From Lachnospiraceae bacterium (GTDB lineage Bacteria > Bacillota > Clostridia > Lachnospirales > Lachnospiraceae): 64,000 bases of DNA. The notes beneath the pieces are model-generated. The model saw nothing but the letters and a program-made list of their open reading frames with translations. It did no database searches and was not told where the DNA came from. The position numbers and the translations under genes are program-made. Position 1 is the stretch's first letter. Each line of letters opens with the position of its first letter. The stretch lies in contig JAAZZQ010000069.1 of assembly GCA_014239155.1 (NCBI GenBank), forward strand, positions 1 to 64,000, read 5' to 3'. Positions 63,883 through 64,000 of the stretch are shown one piece after another.

Positions 63883-64000
63883 TTTACACAAACTTTAGGA
63901 TATCCCGATCTCTATTTCTTAAAAAATGGGGTCAAACCATATTTAATACTCCAAAAACCTTAAATTATAAGGCTTAATCCAAATGGAGTAGACGGGAGTC
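63883..64000. other. IS256-like end and unassigned sequence to the window edge
   Basis: TTTACACAAACTTTAGGATATCCCGATC (positions 63883-63910) has the layout of an IS256-family terminal repeat. I see no gene in the last 90 bases. Confidence 0.35.

Overview
The window looks like chromosome from a low-GC, anaerobic gut Firmicute of the Lachnospiraceae type (Roseburia/Eubacterium/Lachnoclostridium relatives). Support comes from strong AAGGAGG ribosome sites, a HrcA/CIRCE-controlled groESL operon, a stand-alone glycyl-radical protein, a CBS/DRTGG-containing Mn pyrophosphatase, an LnpA(GH112)/NahK host-glycan operon and a LysM-GH18 spore-type hydrolase. The species call is inference; no rRNA gene is present.

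Layout. 1-5 kb: pyrB-pyrI on the minus strand, preceded by a 42-codon Phe-rich leader peptide and an overlapping intrinsic terminator (an enterobacterial-style pyrBI attenuator), then a PH-like protein, a D,D-carboxypeptidase and two membrane or exported proteins. 5-17 kb: pheA, the polyphosphate pair ppx-ppk with maf, two proteins of unknown function, an ABC-F ATPase, an unusual PHP+HAD fusion and a degenerate GGDEF protein. 18-26 kb: CIRCE-groES-groEL, a Crp/Fnr regulator, the 79-residue glycyl-radical protein with a perfect palindrome placed for class II activation, then a hybrid histidine kinase and its response regulator. 25-32 kb: housekeeping genes (deoxyinosine glycosylase, Fur family, NUDIX, secreted Cys-peptidase-like protein, luxS, pepD, hflK-hflC, DUF378). 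32-41 kb: a Lys/Ala-rich protein, small ORFs among hairpin-rich spacers, CBS-pyrophosphatase, chemoreceptor, S8 protease and LysM-GH18 hydrolase.

40.8-49 kb is a host-glycan locus: binding protein, strong hairpin terminator, two permeases, a 54-residue membrane protein, galacto/lacto-N-biose phosphorylase (GH112) and N-acetylhexosamine 1-kinase on the minus strand, with a divergent AraC regulator. It should import Gal-beta-1,3-HexNAc disaccharides and phosphorolyse them to Gal-1-P and HexNAc-1-P. 49-53 kb holds a second hybrid kinase/response regulator pair, paralogous in layout to the first but with a PocR sensor. 53.4 kb carries a GH31 glycosidase.

56-64 kb is accessory. A translationally coupled Rnl2-like RNA ligase and HD-domain/polynucleotide kinase (HD-Pnk), with a Tpt1/KptA RNA 2'-phosphotransferase 1.6 kb away, make a candidate RNA end-healing, sealing and 2'-phosphate-removal set. 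Between and after them lie remnants of an AraC regulator, a PTS EIIA domain and IS4- and IS256-family transposases. A tRNA-Leu(AAG), a Fic protein and a Uma2 nuclease-family protein follow, the last two bracketed by copies of a 19-20 bp repeat.
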